Positions 34,941 to 38,309 of a DNA stretch of 38,309 nt are shown here, piece by piece. The position numbers and the translations under genes were made by a program. The stretch is from Saprospirales bacterium (GTDB taxonomy: Bacteria; Bacteroidota; Bacteroidia; Chitinophagales; Saprospiraceae). The stretch spans positions 1-38,309 of the forward strand of contig REEI01000049.1 in the NCBI GenBank assembly GCA_007695145.1, in the 5' to 3' direction. The stretch's first letter is position 1; each line of letters begins with the position of its first letter. Under the pieces are notes generated by a model, which was given only the letters and a program-made list of their open reading frames with translations, ran no database searches and was not told the DNA's origin.

Positions 34941-35297
34941 GAACAATGAATCTCAACTCCCTTTTAAAATTCCCAATTCCCATAGGGTCGGATAAAGTAT
35001 ATTTGACTTTACATCAGCGAAACCGGGTATTGAGTGAATCCCTTTCCTTTGAACCTATGAACCAATTTTTCAAAAATTTCACTGAAAAAAGGTTAGGCAA
35101 TAATTGTGACCAATAAAAGTTGGAAAAATTTATAGAATAATAAATCATTTTTATAACTGATATTCAGCTATGTATGTATGTAATTTTTATTATAATTATT
35201 TCAAAATTTATTAAAATATTTATCATCCAACTGAGTTAAATGTATTGTAAAAATTTTGCGCAAAATGTCTTTTATTAACTTTTAAAACAAAAGAAAA
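34941..35297. other. AT-rich gene-free region
   Basis: No gene is supportable. It contains a perfect -7 word TATATTTG at 34998-35005 with no gene directly downstream, a short TATG microsatellite near 35168-35182, and strongly AT-rich DNA leading to the next gene. Confidence 0.5.
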
Positions 35298-35609
35298 ATG
35301 AAGTATTCATTAATTATTATGCTGACATTACTTTTATCAGCATGCTTGTTTAAAATTGGACTCTCAGAAGTGGCAGGTCCTTCATCACAAATCATAACTC
35401 ATAACATTGAGGTGATTGATGGATCTACGACAACATCTGAGTTTTATGTTATCAATGAAGATGTTTCAGGTTTCATTATCCAGGGGTCTGTAACAATACA
35501 TGGTGACCTACAATCGTCTGAGCCCAACAATAATAACGGGGTCAATCGGGTCTGTATTGCCTCTTCAAATGTTTGTCACAAATGTTCGAATTGTGAAATA
35601 ATTAACTAA
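35298..35609 (+). CDS. Small lipoprotein with cysteine-clustered C-terminus, unknown function
   Basis: The 103-residue product has a hydrophobic N-terminus ending LLSAC (Cys 16), a good lipobox, so it is probably a lipoprotein. The middle is beta-rich (IITHNIEVIDGSTTTSEFYV, VSGFIIQGSVTIHGD), followed by a Ser/Asn-rich linker and four cysteines at residues 86, 93, 96 and 99 near the end (C-x6-C-x2-C-x2-C), which could form disulfides or bind metal. I recognise no family. DNA here is markedly AT-rich compared with the housekeeping genes, as in the next gene. A terminator-like hairpin lies 8 bp after the stop, before the following gene 53 bp downstream. Confidence 0.65.
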   Translation: MKYSLIIMLTLLLSACLFKIGLSEVAGPSSQIITHNIEVIDGSTTTSEFYVINEDVSGFIIQGSVTIHGDLQSSEPNNNNGVNRVCIASSNVCHKCSNCEIIN

Positions 35610-35616
35610 GATGTTT

Positions 35617-35643
35617 AAACTGGGAGGGCGCCATTCCAGTTTT
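35617..35643 (+). terminator. Terminator-like hairpin between the two AT-rich genes
   Basis: AAACTGG pairs with CCAGTTT across a 12-base loop (35617-35642), followed by only a few T. It may terminate or attenuate transcription between the small lipoprotein and the next gene. Confidence 0.45.
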
Positions 35644-35662
35644 CTAAACCTTTAATTGAGTT

Positions 35663-36772
35663 ATGAATAATTTTTTAGAATTTTGTTGTATCGCATTACT
35701 TTTATTGCTTGCAAGTTGTTCTAACCAAAGTCAGTATCCTCAAATCAACGAAATCAAATTAAATGTAAATGTCCAGCACTTAAAAAGTAAATCTCAGGTT
35801 TATAACCATGGTTTTCTATTCCCACTAAATAACGAGTTAGCAATTGCTCAGTTTGGAGCTGTAAAAATTTTTCACTTAAATATTAATGATGGAACTGTTG
35901 TAGATAGATTAAACCAAAATTTTCTTGATTCTTTTGCTTCAGAAGTAATTCTTCCGACGCTTGGTCCAAACTATTTTATTCCAAGTGATGCTGAATACCA
36001 AAGGAATAGGCGATTTGCAAACTTAACTCCTAGGATGTTTCATAATGTTTTTTACCTTTCCGATAAAGATAAATTCGCTTCCATTATAACCTACATAGCT
36101 TTTAATAGAAAGGACCACACTCACCAGAGGATAGTTTCAGCCTTGTTTCATTTTGACGAAAATCTGGATATTATTGACATTTTTCCTTTAATCGGAGGAA
36201 TAGAATATTCCACAGGTATTAACACAGGAGGGTTCTTTTTGGGTCATAGTAGGCTCTTTACTAAGATTATCCCTTTTTTACATAGCAAACCTTATGATTT
36301 CCTAGAGTACAAATTAATTGACGAGAATTATTTTATGTTATTAGACAGTTTACCAGATATTCAGACTTCGAAAACTGGCTATGGATCGAGGTTCTTTACT
36401 ACATTTCAAACTAACAATATCTCATATTTAAATCTGGGAAAAGGTTTTTTATCGTTTGATGGCAAAAATATAAGTGAAGGAAAAACACACCTCTTCCCTT
36501 TAGAACCAAACTTTTCATGCCTTTATATCGAACCTATAACTGACCAATATTTTGTTGGATACTTTGTAAATGACTATGAAAATGAGGCAAAGTCGATTGG
36601 CAAACTTGTTTTGATAGACGCTCAATTAGAAGGATATGAAACTATAGATTCATTCGATCTTACCAGGGATAGATTTTGTTCATTTTTTGTTCGCAAAAAC
36701 CAGGTCTATTTGATGAATTATCAATTTGAAAATAAACAATTTAATTTGTTAAAATATTCAAATATTCTGTAG
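35663..36772 (+). CDS. Lipoprotein of unknown family, paralogue of the next gene
   Basis: The 369-residue product has a lipoprotein signal (LLLLLASC, Cys 19). The body looks like repeated beta-strands with alternating aromatic residues, suggesting a beta-propeller, but I cannot name the family. It aligns along its length with the protein encoded at 36845: VKIFHLNINDGTVVDRL with VEVGMLDLRSGETIQRL, NYFIPSDAE with EFCIPGREG, LFHFDENLDIIDIFPLIGG with LLILSSELEILHFFPLRG, and GGFFLGHSRLFTKIIPFLHS with GGHFHEDIAFTKVQAHLHES. Identity is low. The gene is strikingly AT-rich while its paralogue is not, so the two have different recent histories. The ATG at 35663 fits the signal peptide. Confidence 0.75.
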   Translation: MNNFLEFCCIALLLLLASCSNQSQYPQINEIKLNVNVQHLKSKSQVYNHGFLFPLNNELAIAQFGAVKIFHLNINDGTVVDRLNQNFLDSFASEVILPTLGPNYFIPSDAEYQRNRRFANLTPRMFHNVFYLSDKDKFASIITYIAFNRKDHTHQRIVSALFHFDENLDIIDIFPLIGGIEYSTGINTGGFFLGHSRLFTKIIPFLHSKPYDFLEYKLIDENYFMLLDSLPDIQTSKTGYGSRFFTTFQTNNISYLNLGKGFLSFDGKNISEGKTHLFPLEPNFSCLYIEPITDQYFVGYFVNDYENEAKSIGKLVLIDAQLEGYETIDSFDLTRDRFCSFFVRKNQVYLMNYQFENKQFNLLKYSNIL

Positions 36773-36773
36773 A

Positions 36774-36798
36774 TGCTTCGGCGGGTTTATAGAACAAG
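36774..36798 (+). repeat. Possible solo 23-bp-type unit of the dispersed repeat
   Basis: TGCTTCGGCGGGTTTATAG followed by AACAAG resembles one tandem unit of the dispersed intergenic repeat (compare 6008-6030). It starts right after the stop codon of the preceding gene and lacks both inverted arms. Confidence 0.35.
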
Positions 36799-36800
36799 TT

Positions 36801-36808
36801 TAAATTTG
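36801..36808 (+). promoter_or_regulatory. Candidate -7 element of the second paralogue
   Basis: TAAATTTG fits TAnnTTTG and lies 36 bp before the ATG at 36845, suggesting that the second paralogue has its own promoter. No -33 element is obvious. Confidence 0.4.
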
Positions 36809-36844
36809 TCCTGAAAAAACATAAAAGACAAACACTAAACAGGG

Positions 36845-37984
36845 ATGAGAAGGATAATGATTTTTTGCATGGGTTTCTTACTCATTCCGGTGTTCCACTT
36901 CGCTCAGATTCCTGACCTGATATATGAACAGACCATCAAATTCCGGGATTTTGAGGCCGAAGAATTTCAGCATTTCACACCTCTGCCCACAGGCGGGAAC
37001 CTCTTGCTGATAGATGATTATCAGGCCATTTATCAATTGGGGACTGTAGAAGTGGGGATGCTGGATTTGAGGTCCGGAGAAACTATTCAGAGGTTGGATA
37101 TGCATGAGTTGTTCAGATGGGTTTCTGAGGCTGTGCATGCTGAAAGAGGTGAAGAATTTTGCATACCGGGGAGAGAGGGGCTTTCTGGCAGGATTAAACC
37201 CAAGTACTATCCCATTCATTTCGACAGGATTATGGAGTACCCGAAAAACGGGGCCTTTGCTACACTCACGCGCACCGTCATTTGGGATCAGGATAGAGAG
37301 CCTGAAGAGCAAAGTGACCTTTTCTATGGTCTGCTCATCTTGTCTTCGGAGCTGGAAATTTTACATTTTTTTCCACTGCGGGGATATGAGAAACTACGAC
37401 ACAGACCATCCATGCACTTCGGGGGACATTTTCATGAAGATATTGCTTTTACAAAGGTCCAGGCACACCTGCATGAGAGCAAGTATGAATTTGTAAAATA
37501 CCAAAAAACTCAGGACAATGTCTATGAAATGATTGATACCATGACCCACTGGCCTACAGTTGACAAGAGCCATCAAATGTCGGGAACCATATTTAATTTT
37601 GTAGTGGCCAATAACAATTTTCACATACCCCTGCTCGACAAAATCCACATCATTGAAAATTGGAAAGACAAGGGTGTGCTTCGGTACCTTCCATTAGAAC
37701 CCGGTCAATACATCCACTCATTGGAATCATTGAGCTCCTCTCAATGGAAAATAGCTATGGTGGTTAACACCGACCTTATTGATGAACATACCCGAGTTCA
37801 TCAAACCGGGGAATTATCTCAGATCAACCCTACCTATACCAGAATAATTCCATTAAAAAACTACAGGTTTCGCGATCGATTGTTCAACTCCATGACTACT
37901 AAAAACGACCGGGTGGCCCTGCTATTTTACAGCCGGAAAGACCGAACCTTTGAGCTTGAAGTATTTGAATTCAAGGGGAAATGA
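36845..37984 (+). CDS. Exported protein of unknown family, paralogue of the preceding gene
   Basis: The 379-residue product begins with a normal signal peptide (MRRIMIFCMGFLLIPVFHFA, then QIPD) and no lipobox cysteine at the cleavage site, so it is secreted or periplasmic rather than lipidated. The remainder matches the preceding lipoprotein through its whole length at low identity, including the shared FCIPG/YFIPS turn, the FFPLRG/IFPLIGG strand and a C-terminal F-E-L-E-V-F-E-F strand. The fold is probably a beta-propeller (inference). Base composition resembles the housekeeping genes, unlike its AT-rich neighbour. It has a candidate -7 element of its own. Role unknown. Confidence 0.75.
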   Translation: MRRIMIFCMGFLLIPVFHFAQIPDLIYEQTIKFRDFEAEEFQHFTPLPTGGNLLLIDDYQAIYQLGTVEVGMLDLRSGETIQRLDMHELFRWVSEAVHAERGEEFCIPGREGLSGRIKPKYYPIHFDRIMEYPKNGAFATLTRTVIWDQDREPEEQSDLFYGLLILSSELEILHFFPLRGYEKLRHRPSMHFGGHFHEDIAFTKVQAHLHESKYEFVKYQKTQDNVYEMIDTMTHWPTVDKSHQMSGTIFNFVVANNNFHIPLLDKIHIIENWKDKGVLRYLPLEPGQYIHSLESLSSSQWKIAMVVNTDLIDEHTRVHQTGELSQINPTYTRIIPLKNYRFRDRLFNSMTTKNDRVALLFYSRKDRTFELEVFEFKGK

Positions 37985-38119
37985 AAGTAGTCCTTGGGTA
38001 CCATTTTACATTGAATTATTGAAGAATTTCTCCGATTGGTTGAAACTACGTAATGTAGGTCGGAAAAAATATTTTGACTTTTTTAAATAATGACATTGAA
38101 TATCAACTAAGTTTTGAAC

Positions 38120-38240
38120 GTATCCACCCAACCAACCCCACCTTTGAGAATAAATTGGTGCAACAGGTAAGTCATGAATGAAAGTAAAAGGGATGCGTAT
38201 ATCTTTAATTTACAGCGGTCTAAGCTTTACTCTGCGAGCA
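38120..38240 (+). repeat. Second dispersed repeat family, copy 2
   Basis: Matches 17474-17589 in the same orientation (GTATCCACCCAACCAACCCC at the left; GCGGTCTAAGCTTTACTCTG at the right). Sequence after 38240 no longer follows the other copy. The rest of the interval from 37985 to the window end holds no gene I can support. Confidence 0.75.
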
Positions 38241-38309
38241 AATGGCTTGTCTGTTCTTCTGACAAGTTGTACGGGAGCCATGAGACTGCCTGTTGGGTTA
38301 TTTTTTCTG

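Overview
The window reads as chromosomal DNA of a Bacteroidota bacterium, most likely a Saprospiria-type lineage (inference from content). The evidence is a TonB-dependent receptor followed by a large secreted protein of the type IX secretion (T9SS) world, the gliding lipoprotein GldH, the T9SS protein PorQ, a eukaryotic-type citrate synthase, a CarB that ends without the allosteric domain, many lipoproteins, and repeated use of the Bacteroidota -7 promoter word TAnnTTTG just upstream of genes. No rRNA, CRISPR array, prophage or intact insertion sequence is visible.

Layout. 1-5753 (minus strand): a truncated secreted protein, its TonB receptor and a D-2-hydroxyacid dehydrogenase. 6680-9514 (plus): carB. 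9966-12867 (minus): thioredoxin-like protein, grpE, dnaJ, gldH. 13832-16018 (plus): a large 2OG-Fe(II) oxygenase. 16022-17961: an accessory island with a Fic AMPylase-type gene between two ~137-bp direct repeats, with three regularly spaced operator-like repeats in front of fic. 17974-23382 (minus): mfd and two bacterial PH-domain membrane proteins with overlapping ends. 23652-24308 (plus): an intact ORF that looks like an aspartokinase catalytic domain stripped of its catalytic motifs. 25052-26368 (minus): citrate synthase with a clear terminator. 27289-31254 (minus): porQ, a MORN-repeat lipoprotein, an SRPBCC/GyrI-like membrane protein and a lipoprotein of unknown family. 31465-33567 (minus): a CPC-type copper P-type ATPase. 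33862-34605 (plus): a lipoprotein Mn-type superoxide dismutase. 34826-34900: tRNA-His(GTG) with promoter and terminator. 35298-37984 (plus): a small cysteine-containing lipoprotein and two tandem, strongly diverged paralogues of unknown function.

How it fits together. Most genes are housekeeping (pyrimidine/arginine precursor synthesis, protein folding, transcription-coupled repair, TCA cycle) or cell-envelope functions (T9SS/gliding, nutrient uptake, metal export, extracytoplasmic superoxide defence). The unusual material lies between genes: a dispersed intergenic repeat of up to ~400 bp (four copies plus a possible solo unit) built around tandem 23-bp units inside an inverted repeat, a second repeat family at 17474 and 38120, and the repeats that bracket fic. 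The most distinctive single gene is the non-catalytic aspartokinase-like protein at 23652. I did not find a clear multi-gene novel defence or biosynthetic system.
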